A stretch of 64,000 nt of DNA, taken from assembly GCA_021442155.1 (NCBI GenBank), contig CM038228.1:13681179-13745178 (forward strand), written 5' to 3'. The DNA comes from Cymbidium sinense (taxonomy: Eukaryota; Streptophyta; Magnoliopsida; Asparagales; Orchidaceae). Both the position numbers and the translations under genes were made by a program. Each line of letters begins with the position of its first letter. Positions within the stretch are counted from its first letter, which is position 1. Under the pieces are notes generated by a model, which was not told the origin of the DNA, did not search any database, and worked only from the letters and a program-made list of their open reading frames with translations. Below, in pieces: positions 35,701 to 47,226 of the stretch.

Positions 35701-36500
35701 CCTACCCCTATGGAGTTGTGGTTTGTGGAAATCAACAGTGCCAATCATGTTACCTACAAGCTCAACCACCTTCCATCACCTTCAAAGATTGAAGACTTTA
35801 ATTTTCGAGATGAAGAAGTACCTCAAAAAGCTTCCTCAGAAGATTTACTCAATAGCATTATCGATGACCAACCATTACTAACAAGAGTGGGATCCTTACT
35901 CTAAGAACAAAAGGAAGAATATACGATTTCGCAGAAATCAAGACATTTGCTTGAGTCCGGAGATGCCGGGGTCCCCAATGTAATCACGCACTCCTCAAGA
36001 TTAATCCAACGCTCAAACCAATCATCCAAAAGAAGAAGTTTGCACCCGATCGCCTTCGCTATTGAACAAGAAGTTAACAAGCTCATGGAAGCTGGATTCA
36101 TTCGAAGTACATTATCCAACATGGCGGCAAATGTTGTCATGGTTAAGAAAACAAGTGGAGCATGGAGAATGTATTGATTACACGATCTTAATAAGGCCCC
36201 AAAGGATAGTTTTCCTCTTCCTCGAATCGATCAACCGGTGGATGCTACGTCCGACATCAAATGCTCGCTTTTTTGATGCTTATTCGTTACAATCAAATAA
36301 AGATGAACCCAGAGATGAAGAGGCGATTTCAAACATATAAAGGTTTATATTGCTACCAAGTCCATTGAAAAATGCCGGTGCTACCTATCAACGCCTTATG
36401 AATAAGGTTTTAAAGACCTAGGCCACACACAATGGAGGTGTACGGATGACATGTTAGTAAAAGCTTAGAAAAGTCACAACATATTTCGATTTGGAAACAT
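35677..36500 (+). pseudogene. Reverse transcriptase of gypsy element 2, broken
   Basis: Open pieces at 35947-36177 and 36062-36340 contain FAIEQEVNKLMEAGFIRSTL and ANVVMVKKTSGAWRMY. After a shift come FDAYS, then LKNAGATYQRLMNKV near 36370. The catalytic box region at about 36439-36460 encodes Y..DDMLV only if one or two missing bases are allowed for. These are RT motifs of the plant Tat lineage. The first part (35677-35940) is the protease-RT linker. Frames change at least four times. Confidence 0.85.
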
Positions 36501-36679
36501 GTTTTGATCTTCTTCGACGCTATAACATAACTTAACCGTAAATGCTTTTGGGGTTACGCCCTGAAAATTTCTTGATTTATGGTAACTCACCGTGGATAGA
36601 GGCCAACCCCGAGAAAATCAAAGCTCTCAGATATGATCCTCCAAAGAATATCAAAGAAGTCCAACGCTGAATGGTCGAA

Positions 36680-37560
36680 TTGTCATTATTCCCGCTCTAC
36701 CGGAGATAAATACTTACCGTTCTTTAAAATATTGAAGGGAGCTAAAATAATAATTTTCAATGGACCGATGAATGTGTGCTTTTGAACAACTAAAGGAGTA
36801 TCTAGCATCTCCACCCCTACTATCCAAACCTATCAAGGAGAAACGTTATACTTGTATCTTGCGCTTTTCCCACGCAATAAGCTCGCTTTAGTAAGAGGAA
36901 GATGGGACAACAACCAATTTATTATGTCAAGAAATTCTCCGATATAGAAAGTCGTTATCCACTTGCGCATGTGATGGCTCGCATTAGTTTTTTCTCACAA
37001 AATTGGCCCATACTTTCAAGCTCACACCATCGGCTTGTAATCATTTACCATTAAGAGCCATCCTCTACGTAAAACCGAAGCATCCGAAGATTAATCAAAT
37101 GGTCTCAGAAATGGGAGAATTTTCTACTCTTCGCTAATAAAGTCTCAAGTACTGCACTTTATAGTGGAATGCACCAACCCAACTCTAGAGCTATCTGCTA
37201 TCTGCCTCCCTCCTCAATGGACCCTATGTCGATGGAGCTTCAGAGTACCGGGGTGTGGAATCTTACTTATTTCCCCAAAGAATACCTAGAGTATGGACTT
37301 CGCTTAAAATTCCCCCAACTAATAATATGGTCAATATGAAGCTCTCATCGCAGATTGAGACTCCATGACCGAAGCTCAAAACTTAGTAATTCATACCGAC
37401 TCGCCTCCCAAGTTGGAGGAGATTTTAATACTCACAATCCTCAACCGGCACAATATCTTCACTTGGTAAAATCCTTCTTACTCATTTCAAGACATATCAA
37501 ATCATCCACATACTACAGAGAAGAATACTCGCCGCTTTTGCTAAGCTTGCTACTTCTACC
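36680..37560 (+). pseudogene. RNase H region of gypsy element 2, broken
   Basis: Readable blocks in different frames include YRRYLPFFKILKGAK, the typical RT-connection block. About 36840-36990 follows the 'LYLYLAVS..AVSA.LVRE..' pattern, and TEAQNLVIHTDSPP lies near 37365-37400. Catalytic acids cannot be assigned safely because of frameshifts. The activity would remove RNA from the RNA/DNA hybrid. Confidence 0.65.
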
Positions 37561-37569
37561 ACGAGATCT

Positions 37570-38800
37570 ATTTAAGAGAAAGCATGTTGAAGAAATACAT
37601 TTTCCCTAGCATCCAAGGGTCATGGAAATTCAAACTATTGATGAGGAAAAGAATATTCATGGATAAACCCGATCCTATCTTTTCTACAAGAGGAACCCTT
37701 CCGAAGATCCAACTTCCGCAACTCGCTCCAAGACAAGCTTCAAACTTTGTTATTGGAGGAGAATTATACAAGCGAAGCTTTCTCGTCCGTATCTCAAATG
37801 CCTTTCGTGAGGCTAATTAAAAGAGGTCCACTTAGAATATGTGGAACACCTTGGAGGAAGAGCATTGGCCTTTAAAATCATGAGCAAGGGTTTTATTGGC
37901 CTACAATGAAACAAGACTTGAGTTCACAAAAATGTGCAAGTTGTCAATTGCATTCAAACCTCCCTCACATACCGATAACTCTCATCCATTCAAAGCTTCT
38001 TGCTGGGGATTGATATCATGGGACCTTTCCAATCGACGGCAACGAAAGTTCATCATTCTAGCCGACTACTTCACCAAATGGGTAGAGAACCACTCGCCAA
38101 AATCACGAGGCAAATGCTAAACAATTTGTCCGGAAAAATATAATATGTCGATTTCCCGCAAAGATCATCACCGACAACGGAACTCAATTATCGGAAAAGT
38201 CTTTACGCCCTTTTGCAAAGATCTTCACATTCAACCGCCATACCAGTAGCATATCCTCAAACCAATGGGCAAACCGGTTACCAATGACTATACTCAAAGG
38301 ACTAAAAACGCTGCCTTGAGAAGAGCGGGGCAATGGGTCGATGAACTTCTAATGTTCTCTACCGACTACATCACGCACCCCAACCTGAAACGCCATATAA
38401 TTTGTGTTTTGGTACGTAAGCATCATACCGTGGATATCGGGTTCCAAGTCCAAGAGTCCAATTTTTTGATCATGATAGTAATGAAGAAAACTCCCAAAGA
38501 CCTAGATCTACTCCCTCAAACTCGTGATATGGCCCTACGGATCGCTTCATATCACCAACGTGGCTCACTTCAACGTAAGAGTAAAACCTCCCATATCGGT
38601 GACTTGGTCCCAAGTCTTGAGGCAGCAGAAAGGCCCTCAACGCAATAAACTCTCACCGGGATGGCCCGCATGTGGTTATAGCTATGGTCAAGCCGTGAAC
38701 GCTCAAGCTCAAGGACCAAGAAGGAAAAACTCTACCTCAACTTGGAATACTAAGAATCTTCTAAATATTATCGCGAACTCTCACTACATGATTAGTGACT
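37570..38800 (+). pseudogene. Integrase of gypsy element 2, broken
   Basis: In order: a decayed zinc-binding N-terminus with HLGGRALAFKIMSKG and YWPTMKQD (about 37840-37915); the catalytic core with GIDIMGPF (about 38008), ADYFTKWVE (about 38060) and ITDNGTQL (about 38166); and GQWVDEL and VDIGFQVQ further on. The C-terminal part has ASYHQR, FNVRVKP, LSPGW and TWNTKNL (about 38545-38760). This is the full order of a plant Ty3/gypsy integrase. Each piece is in a different frame. The position after RNase H confirms Ty3/gypsy rather than copia. Confidence 0.88.
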
Positions 38801-39044
38801 TTTATCTCGCTTTGTCATTTCACCTTTATAACCCACCCCACGTGGGGTCAAGACTTGTTGTTGTTCTTACCGTTATTGCGTATTGTTGTCATTTTCTCTT
38901 GAAGTTTATACATCATATGATTATATCATTGAACTAGTGAATTTGCAAGCTATGTTCTAACAAGATTGGTCGCTTTTCCTCCCACTTGAGAAATACACAA
39001 CTCATGTTATATCTCAATCGGATGATCAATCCTGGGGACTTGAT

Positions 39045-39255
39045 CGACCTCTTCCGCATGTGTAATGTCAAGCATCGACAAACAACCTGGAAAGGTCAAA
39101 AGTCCTTGGTGGACTTCCCACGATCTCTTCCATACGGTTAATGTCAAAAATTGACAAATAACCTAGGAAAGGTCAAAAGTCCTTGGTGGACTTCACCATC
39201 TCTTCCATACGTTAACGCCATCGAAGTAACACTCAAAACAACCTTGGATAGTCGA
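39045..39255 (+). repeat. Short tandem array, unit about 80 bp, three units
   Basis: The words CTCTTCC(A/G)(T/C)A, AATGTCAA, GACAAA.AACCT and GGTCAAAAGTCCTTGGTGG recur with starts near 39050, 39125 and 39205. It lies between integrase and the antisense ORF of gypsy element 2. It is followed by AT-rich DNA with a poly(A) run (39339-39359). Confidence 0.75.
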
Positions 39256-39800
39256 AAATCCTCGGATCCAATTCATCCATATTAGCAATGTCAAATATTT
39301 CACCAATTACCGAATGGGCAAGAACAAGATAAGGGTGCAAAAAAAAAAAAAAAAAAAAAGAAGACAAAAAAGAAGAGGATATATCCGTGATATTATCGAC
39401 AAAGATCAATATGATGATATAAGAAGAAATTAAGTTCCCGATACACGCTAATGATATTGCATAGAACAAATGACAACCGATACTACATAATATCAACATC
39501 CTCATTCTCACTAGAGAAGCTCCCTGAGCCCACTTACCACTCCTTCATCTTCCGACCAAGGATCGCGATGCTTGGGGATATACCTCATCTTAGCTCCGGT
39601 CATGATATTACACGGATTCCTTTCGTGAACCCTCAATGAAGCCCTCCTCTAAACACCGCTTCCAAATCCTTCACTTCAATATCAAAGATATGATTACGAG
39701 CTTCCGAACGGTCTTCGATAAGGCCACGATAAGCCGTGAGAATTCTTGAAGTCTACCGCCTTCAAGGAGATCTCACTTGCTCCGCCGACATTCTATGCTC
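39256..39800. other. Spacer between integrase and antisense ORF of gypsy element 2
   Basis: No recognised protein. It includes a 21-base poly(A) run and short chance ORFs on both strands. It may hold the C-terminal end of the antisense ORF, which I cannot delimit. Confidence 0.35.
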
Positions 39801-41234
39801 CTTTCGTAAAGATCATCTAATAATTTCTTTATCCTGATACAAGTGTCCCGATTTTCTTTCTTCCTTCAAAGTCTCGCTCGCCTCAATCACCTCACGAAGC
39901 TGCTCGCCTCCCCGACACTTGAGAGAAAAAGAAGTCGACATATTCGCCAGCTCAGTTCTACACTCAGTCAACTGATCCTCCAAGGTCGCCACCTTTAACT
40001 TAAGATTCACCTTCGCTTCATACTCAGAGATATTTTATCTTTACAAATTCTAGATTCCATTCATCTAAGGCAACACCCAAATGAGCCATCATTCCTAATG
40101 ACCGGTTACCTAAAAAAAAAAAAAAAAAAAAAATTCAAGCATCAATATTACATAAAGAAGGAAGAAGAAGAATAAGGAAAAATAACGACTAATTCATCCG
40201 CCTGGACGCCCAAAGACATATGTGATTTAATATCTCTTCGTGAATTTGTGGCTTAGAGTAACTAACTCCCATCATGAGTCAAAACAAATAAACTCGTGAT
40301 GCCAAGGGAACATTATCTCCAGAATATCCGACGAGCCATTCCAAAGACGAAGTCTCTATTTTCTCAGAAGATGGAACATTGCTACCACCGTGATCCCCGC
40401 GACGACTCGAAAGAACCTTATGAACATGAGGAGACTTCTCAACACCTTGCTCGACCTCTTCAATGGAAGAGCATGAGATCTTCCCCGCCTGGATGGAAAA
40501 TCCAACCTTGAACATCCTATCTTCTATTGTATATTTTCCAATATAATGCAACTCATGCCGCAAGCTCTCTACATCGTGAATATTAAGGGTTGCTAGATCT
40601 CCTCGATATTGAAAACGGATCCGGGAGGTCATTCAACCTTCCCCATCTCTCCTGGAGGCCCCACTCATTCTTCACAAAAAAGAATCCACTGACCAATCTT
40701 GAGGGATCCCGCCAAGAACTCTATCCAATTTTATGGCTCGATAAGAAACGCCTCGAAAGCATCACATGTAAATCTACACATTCGGCATAAGTATTGAATA
40801 TTCAAAATAACGCCACGCTCTCTGAAAAAGACACCAAACCGACGATGACCACTAAAGCCCGAAATGAAAACTGTGATAGAGCCACACCACATGTCTTGAA
40901 GATCTCAATCAGCTCAGGAGCTAGAGGAAATCGCAATCCGGCACGTAAAATCATCTCAGAAACAGTAAAGTATCCTGGTGGAGGCGAACGGCTCGATCAG
41001 ACCTCTTGGCAGCTATAGCCACTAAATCATTGGGAAAATGAAATTTTTTGCGAAACACTATTAAGTCTTCGATGTAATAAGGGACGGTCTATCATCCGCA
41101 ATGTAATATTAGCCTCTTCCGCCATCGCCTCTAAAATATATTATGAATAAGTAGAGAAGGGAGAAACATCAAAAATCCAAGAGTTTTGTAAAGTCGCCAC
41201 TCACCCCTTGCTTGACATCCTCTTGACTCGCCAT
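39801..41234 (-). pseudogene. Antisense extra ORF of gypsy element 2 (Transposase_28-like), broken
   Basis: On the minus strand a start at 41234-41232 gives MASQEDVKQG. Further on, in shifting frames, are FHFPNDLVAIAAKRSDR, APELIEIFKTCGVALSQFSF, RALVVIVGL and FFRERGVILN. A region near 40600-40700 has FFVKNEW-like text. 40279-40632 then continues, and 39813-40010 encodes a coiled coil (LKVATLEDQLTECRTELANM). This order matches proteins annotated in plants as 'putative gypsy type transposon' (Pfam PF04195-like), from memory of the family. Antisense extra ORFs between integrase and 3' LTR are known in Tat-lineage elements; their function is unknown. Confidence 0.65.
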
Positions 41235-41460
41235 GACTTTAGCTAGAATTTTTCGTCTCCGATCTAACAAAAAAGACGTGCCTATGCATGAGAAAAAAAA
41301 GAAAAAGGAGAGGGAAAGGGGGCAGAGACACTATTCCTCCCCAATAGGAGTATGAGAACTACCTCCTAAACTTTCTGACTCATGCAAGTGACGGCTCCTG
41401 ATTATTGTTTCTCCGCCATCTTGACAATCGCCATGGAATCATGCATCAAGCACCCTACAC
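41235..41460. other. Spacer ahead of the 78-bp array
   Basis: Purine-rich stretch at about 41290-41330, no coding signal. Confidence 0.4.
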
Positions 41461-42097
41461 GTCTTGATCGCCCAACCCTGGCCGGTCCGACTAGTGATAC
41501 CCCTTCGGGAGAAATCGGAGCTCTGTGATGAGGTCTTGATCGCTTCCAACCCTCGGTCCGACTGTTACTTTTACACCCCTTCGGGAGAACTGAGCCTTGC
41601 CAGATGACTACTCTTGATCGCTTCAATCCTGGCCGTCCGACTAGTTAGTTTACACTTTCGGGAGAACTGAGCCTCCGATGACTACTTGTCTTGATCGCTT
41701 CCAACCCCTGGCCGGTCCGACTAGGTTATACACCCTTTCGGGAGAAATCGGAGCTCTGTGATGACTCACGGTCTTGATCGCTTCCAATCCTGGTCCGACT
41801 AGTTTACACCCCTTCGGGAGAAATCGATGACTACGTCTTGATCGCTTCCAATCCCGCCGGTCCAGACGGTTTACACTCTTCGGGAGAAATCGAGCCTTGT
41901 CAGATGACTACGGGTCTTGATCGCTTCCAATCCCGGCCGGTCCGAATGTTAGTTTACACCCTTCGGGAGAAACTGAGCCTTGTTGTGATGAACGCTGGTC
42001 TTGATCTTCAACCCCTGGCCGTCCGACTGGTTAGTTTACACCCCTTTCGTGGAGAAACTGAGCCTGTCAGATGATGACCGTAGGTCTTGATCGCTTC
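41461..42097 (+). repeat. Tandem array, unit about 78 bp, eight units plus a partial
   Basis: Each unit starts GTCTTGATCGCTTCCAA and continues with (C/T)C(C/T)GGCCGGTCCGACTAGT, TTACACCCTTCGGGAGAAA and GAGCCTTGTCAGATGACTAC. Starts recur about every 65-85 bp from 41461 to 42083. Units differ mainly by short gains and losses, especially in the GGCCGGTCC part. Inside gypsy element 2, upstream of the 3' LTR. Confidence 0.9.
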
Positions 42098-42829
42098 CTC
42101 GACGCCACCAAAGGACTTTCACTCAAGAAGAAAGGGAGAGGGAAAGGTGCCTTTCTCCTCACCTGGGGTATTTATAGCCCTCACAAGGGTAAAAGGGTAA
42201 AACCCTCAAAAATGCATTAAATTCTTAAACCCGGCCAGCTGCGCAAGGCCGGAGCGCTACACACGCTGGCTTCAGACGCTGGGCTGGCGAAGCATGCCAT
42301 GGGCGCTAGACAAGGGCTACAGCGGGTACAGACGCTGGCAGAGCGCTGCTACAAGAGCGCTGCCCATCCGCTATGCTGACAACCGGCAGAACCCGAACTC
42401 GTCACATGACTAACCTGTCAATCAAACCGTCATGACCAACTGCTGACTGAACCGTCACATGACCCGGATCCGGACGACCCGACTGAACGCATCACGACGC
42501 GACCGACCGGCTGATCGCTGGGTTCGACCAAGAGCCGCTGCTGACGACTGTTGGTCAAGGCTGCTCGTCGACCAGAGGCCGGCTGCTCACGACCCATTGC
42601 GGGCGATGACCCGATGGGTTCCCATCGGCGCGTTGCCTCATACGGCTGCCATAGCCGCGACGCCACGGGCGCCAAGAGCGGGTGCCACGCCTACGATCCC
42701 AAAAAATGCTCAAAACTTCCATGAGCATCCAAATAAATTCATAACCTCGTAATCTCATGCCAAAGAACGTAGATTTGCTTCCATAATCGTAATCTTGATT
42801 TATATGAATATTTGAAATATATTGGTCAT
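42098..42829. other. GC-rich 3' untranslated region of gypsy element 2
   Basis: 42220-42700 is much richer in G+C than the rest of the window, with repeated GACGCTGG, GAGCGCTG and GACCGACCGG words. Overlapping ORFs on both strands here (for example 42459-42752 plus and 42430-42675 minus) reflect the composition. No recognised domain. Confidence 0.6.
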
Positions 42830-43616
42830 TGTTGACGATATATTTTGGATGATTAAGACAATCTCATCCAAAATAGGGGCAACCGATATGGTGCTCAAAA
42901 TACCGCTAATCAAAGTCCCAATCTTAATATCAAAAGCGACTGATTTGAGTCAATCGACGAGATTAAGCACTAAATATCTCGAATCTTTGGGATATCAATT
43001 ACATCCCAAAATAGCTCTTAAATATAGAGTGTTTATAGTCAAATCGAAGGCTCGACGAGCCGGATCTAACGAGCCTAAGATCTCATAATTCTGACTTCAT
43101 TTGGGCATCCAAATGCTCAAAATACATCAAATGATCGAAGGAACCATTCTAAGCCATCAAGAGGAGTGGCACGGACTTTGCATAAATTACGTAAACGCCT
43201 CCTCCCATCTATAAATAACTCTATCCTCACAGGGGAGAAAAAAAAAGAAGAAAAGAGTCAAACAAGAAGAAAGAAAGAAACCAAGCAAGAGAAGAAGCCA
43301 TCACCACCCCGCACCGTAAATTACCCCATCGTAAGTTACCCGATCTCCATCATCAATCGTACAACCTAATCATTGTTACATAGTTATTGTTCCTACCTCA
43401 TACACCATCTTGTAATCCCACATTGGGAAGAATTTGTACTTTGCAACATATCCATAGTGGAACATTTTTTGGCCAGCCCGTTTTTTTCCTCCTCTTCGAG
43501 GTTTTCCACGTAAAATTCAAGCTCCCCTACTGCTTTTAAATATCAGTGTGCTCGATTATACATAAGCCAAGACATAAACTCTTACTCTACCGCATCACGA
43601 TTTCTAGCACGCAACA
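42830..43616 (+). repeat. 3' LTR of gypsy element 2
   Basis: The 787-bp LTR starts TGTTGACGATATATTTTGG and ends ...AGCACGCAACA, giving inverted TGTTG/CAACA ends. TATA box at 43210-43217. Perfect shared runs with the 5' LTR are 42981-43047 (67 bp) and 43361-43468 (108 bp). Confidence 0.85.
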
Positions 43617-43761
43617 GATATAATTGAGTTGTTGGCAAAAAGAAGGTTACGAAAAGCTGCTTACCCAAAACCTTTTGATATAAAAGCACACATTTGTATA
43701 GCCATCTTCAATCGCAAGAATAATGCTAATAAACACTTCGAATAACAGCTTACAACCTGAT
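43617..43761. other. Short spacer between gypsy element 2 and the second Tourist-like MITE
   Basis: No gene recognised; only a short stretch of moderate complexity. Confidence 0.4.
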
Positions 43762-43764
43762 TTA

Positions 43765-44216
43765 AGGGTTATTTGGTAGGAATCAAAAATAAAGTAAAGT
43801 AAAATAAATATAGAGATTTTAAATTTTTTGACATTTGATACGATGTAAAGTAACATTTTAAAATAATGTAATGTATTTAGAATTCATGATATAGTTATAT
43901 TTTGGTATATTTGGAATTCACCTAAATTTAATTAAATACAACGCCAACGAAAGATACTTTAATGTAGGCCGAGGTCACGACCGCCACCGCCATCATACCA
44001 CAATACGCTTCACCGCCAACCAACCATCGCCAGAATATCATTGCTAAATCACCGCCACCCACCAACCGCCGCCATTGCTATTCGCCATCAATCGCCGCTT
44101 CAAAATTTTAAAATACTTTACATTATATTTTTTTACCAAACAGAATAAATTAAACTTATGAATTTGTAAAATTTTCAACCAAACAGTATTCTTTTTTCAG
44201 GCAACCAAACAGCCCC
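43765..44216. mobile_element. Tourist-like (PIF/Harbinger) MITE, copy 2
   Basis: The left end is AGGGTTATTTGGTAGGAA and the right end GCAACCAAACAGCCCC. TTA flanks both sides (43762-43764 and 44217-44219). The interior shares the (CCGCCA)n-like tract and the flanking AT-rich arms with copy 1 at 2528-2963. No transposase. Confidence 0.8.
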
Positions 44217-44219
44217 TTA

Positions 44220-44561
44220 GTTATAAATAGAGTTTACAATTGAGTTTTTATTTTTAAATTTTCCAAAATCCTTTGATAACCAAATTGCTATAGATGCTGT
44301 TCACAAAATTCATTTATGTTGGAAGACTTAACGACTATATTTGTGACCGGTCTACCCGTCTAAAAATAATAACAAAAATTAAAGAGAAAAACGCCATTTT
44401 ATGGCAAATCTGCAGTAGTAAAAGAATTACATTCATATCATATATGATTATCACACATTTAATATTTGAGCCAGATAATAATATTACATAATTTTAAAAA
44501 CTTAGGAGAGATCACTTTTATTTTTATTTTTTATTTTTCTTATTTTTTTTATTTTGAATTG

Positions 44562-44623
<62 letters not shown>

Positions 44624-45182
44624 ATGGTGAAAGCTATTTCTAAAAATTATTTTTGAGTGTGTTTAAAAATAATATGATTTATTTTAAAAGTAAAAAAGAA
44701 ATAAAGATTATACTAAATATTCACATATTTATCCATCTTAGTTTCTCTTTTTCTTAACTAGATAATCTTTTCTATAAAGATATCAACATAAAATATTATC
44801 TATTATTGGTGGTTAAAATTTTTAATGTTACCAAAATAGCTTTGATGTCTATTGACAATTCATTAAGCACACATGAAATTATGATAATTTTAATTCTTTT
44901 ATTTATTGTGTCATAATAATATTAGGCAGTGAGATTAAATGAGAAGGTTAATGTTAGATTTGATATGAAAATAATCAAAGTAATTTTTTAATCCAAAGCT
45001 AATATATATAAAAGAAGGCCAACTATTTAGTATTTTTATATCATGTATTTTTTACTAATTCAATATGAGATTAAACCAAATACTTTATATTTCTTAATAC
45101 CCTCACTTTCATAGGAGAACCGTTTTAGTAGCCATTCTTTTTCAAATAAAAGCTTTTTAAAATATAACAAAAATCCACTCTA
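44220..45182. other. AT-rich DNA with a long (AT)n run, no gene
   Basis: The (AT)n microsatellite at 44565-44621 is the only clear feature. Confidence 0.5.
44565..44621. repeat. (AT)n microsatellite
   Basis: About 57 bp of AT dinucleotides. Confidence 0.95.
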
Positions 45183-45190
45183 ATGTCACT

Positions 45191-45703
45191 TAGGGCTGCA
45201 AACGAACTGAGCTGAGCCGAGCAGAGCCTTGTTCGAGTTCAAGCTCGTTTGTCATTATTGAGCTCAAGCTCGGCTTGAGCTCGATTCGAGTTTTTAGGAT
45301 GGTGTTTAAGCTCGAGCTCATTTAAAAAAATCTTGTTTGAGCTCGGCTCGAGCTTGTTCGCGAGCTCGGTTCAGATTGGGCTTATCGAGCCTATTAACAA
45401 GTAGCTCGTTTAATGAAATAAACTAGCCATAATCGAGCTTGTTCGCGAGCAACGTGTTGAGAAATATAAATGATACTATTTATGAAACGCACTTTAATCG
45501 AAGGTTATCGAGCTCTTAACGAGCTGGCCGCAGCTTTAAACGAATCGTTTACGAAAGCATAAACGAATCAACAACAACTTGATTTAGCAATCAGTATTTA
45601 CAAAAGTGCTCAAGCTCATTCGACAGTTAAACGAACTAACATAAACGCTCTAATCGAGCCGAAATAATTTAAAGTAACTTATCAACGCCTTCATTTGCCT
45701 CTA
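45191..45703. mobile_element. hAT MITE of the GCTCGAGC family, complete
   Basis: The left TIR is TAGGGCTGCAAACGAA and the right end TTCATTTGCCTCTA, its degenerate inverse. The 8-bp flanks are atgtcact (45183-45190) and ataccact (45704-45711), 6 of 8 identical, as expected for an old hAT TSD. The interior is full of AGCTCG/CGAGCT words. Orientation is opposite to the copy at 47227. No transposase. Confidence 0.8.
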
Positions 45704-45711
45704 ATACCACT

Positions 45712-47218
45712 TATTAAAGAATATGATTGAAAGAGAATCAAAATTGTATAAGATATACTAATGATCAAATATATTAACTTTGAAAAGCTAATCCTATAAA
45801 TGAGTGATGATCACGTAACATTTCTAAACCAGCTTATTTTTTATTTATTCAATATGGGATTAAACTCAAAATCTTAGTGCCTCAATGAATATATCATAAA
45901 TAAGTTAAATTAAGTACCACACAAAGTAAGGTGTTATCACTATTTAAAAACTAAAAGAATTTAAAAAATATTTTAGTTTAAATGCTATATATTCTACACT
46001 TTTAGTTTCAAAGTAATATATTTATATTGCTCTTCTCATTAAATTTTATTCTTTTCAATGAAGATATATGAACATAACAAAGAGATAAAATTTTTGAATT
46101 GGGTTAAAATAGGTTTAATTCCACTCAATGCTTCATATGATAATTTATTTATTCTACCATATTTGATGAATATCAATCTAGTATGCAAATAAGTCTATTT
46201 GCAACTTCTACCTAAAAGTTTTATGAAAACTTTTTTTATTTGTTGTGGAGTTTAATAATGGAAGGGTATGTTATTATGAACAAGTAATAGAATAATTAAT
46301 AAAAGTATGATTCCATAAGAATTTATTTTACAAGCACTAATATTGCTTAAACTCTATCTTTATTTGAAAGACTAGACTTGAATTAAAATTAATACCTAAA
46401 CTTAATTAAACCTAACAAGCTAAAACTTTAAAACAATTTTTCAAATTAACAATGCCTTATGAGATTCTAATTTTATTGAAATAAAATTTACCTAAATCAT
46501 TCTTATGAAGTTAATAAAATTTTAATCTCGAGTTAGTAGAAAATTTCACAATTTTATAATTAATTTTTCAAGCCTTAATGACATAAATGAATTATGATAA
46601 GAAGAATGGGGATTATATGGATATTTTGTTAGGAATGCCTACATGAGGGGCTTCTTGGGTGTATGCTCTATATGATTTTAAAAGTACAATAATTAGTTTT
46701 AAATTAGTGTTTTTTTTGGATATTATGAGCAGCTCATAATATCCATTCCAAAATACCACCAATGTATATATTTTTGAATAAAAATAATGATTTTGATCAA
46801 ACGAAAGTGTTATCGAAGAATTGGGCTTGCATCCTATAGTTCGAACGGGCAGCTCAGATGTTGTCAAAGATAGGCCCAAAAGCTATGGACCGCCTCTTTC
46901 TACAAGCTATAGATCCTTTCGACTCAGTAGGGAGCATTATACTTAGCCCATTTGGTGTATAGTTGGGCCATTCTTTCTAAAATTACTTTCCACTTCGATT
47001 TTTTTTAAAAAACTTTTTTTGGGATAATATTTTAAGTCAAAATTTGTAATTAATCTTATAGCAATCACGTCTGATTATAATACACAACACTCAAAATTTA
47101 TGTGATAATCACTTGATTTTAATAAACTTAAAACCAATTTATTTTAATTCAAAATTTTTTTTCTAAATTAATTCAACTTCGAATATATATATATATATAT
47201 ATTCAAGAATATGGGATC
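45712..47218. other. AT-rich DNA, no gene; contains a strong palindrome
   Basis: No coding signal. A perfect palindrome lies at 46717-46745 and an (AT)n run at about 47184-47203. Confidence 0.5.
46717..46745. repeat. Perfect 14-bp inverted repeat with a one-base centre
   Basis: TGGATATTATGAGC is followed by A and then by its exact reverse complement. Outside it, TTTT and AAAA can pair again after a small bulge. It could form a cruciform in DNA or a hairpin in RNA. Confidence 0.85.
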
Positions 47219-47226
47219 CTCAATAT

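Larger units (their letters stand above)
33011..43616 (+). mobile_element. Ty3/gypsy retrotransposon 2 (Tat lineage, Retand-like), with both LTRs
   Basis: The element spans about 10.6 kb. It has two LTRs (33011-33777 and 42830-43616), gag, protease, RT, RNase H and integrase in Ty3/gypsy order, an antisense extra ORF after integrase, and tandem arrays before the 3' LTR. The 3' LTR has inverted ends TGTTG...CAACA. I could not match a 5-bp TSD (flanks ttgaa and gatat), and neither PBS nor PPT is convincing. All coding frames are broken by short indels although the LTRs share perfect runs of 67 and 108 bp. The Tat assignment rests on the polyprotein motifs and the antisense ORF, which are known in that lineage. 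Confidence 0.85.

Noticed and set aside
42430..42758. Long overlapping ORFs on both strands with Arg/Pro-rich products
   Set aside because: The area is GC-rich untranslated DNA of a gypsy element; stops are rare there by composition and no domain is recognisable.
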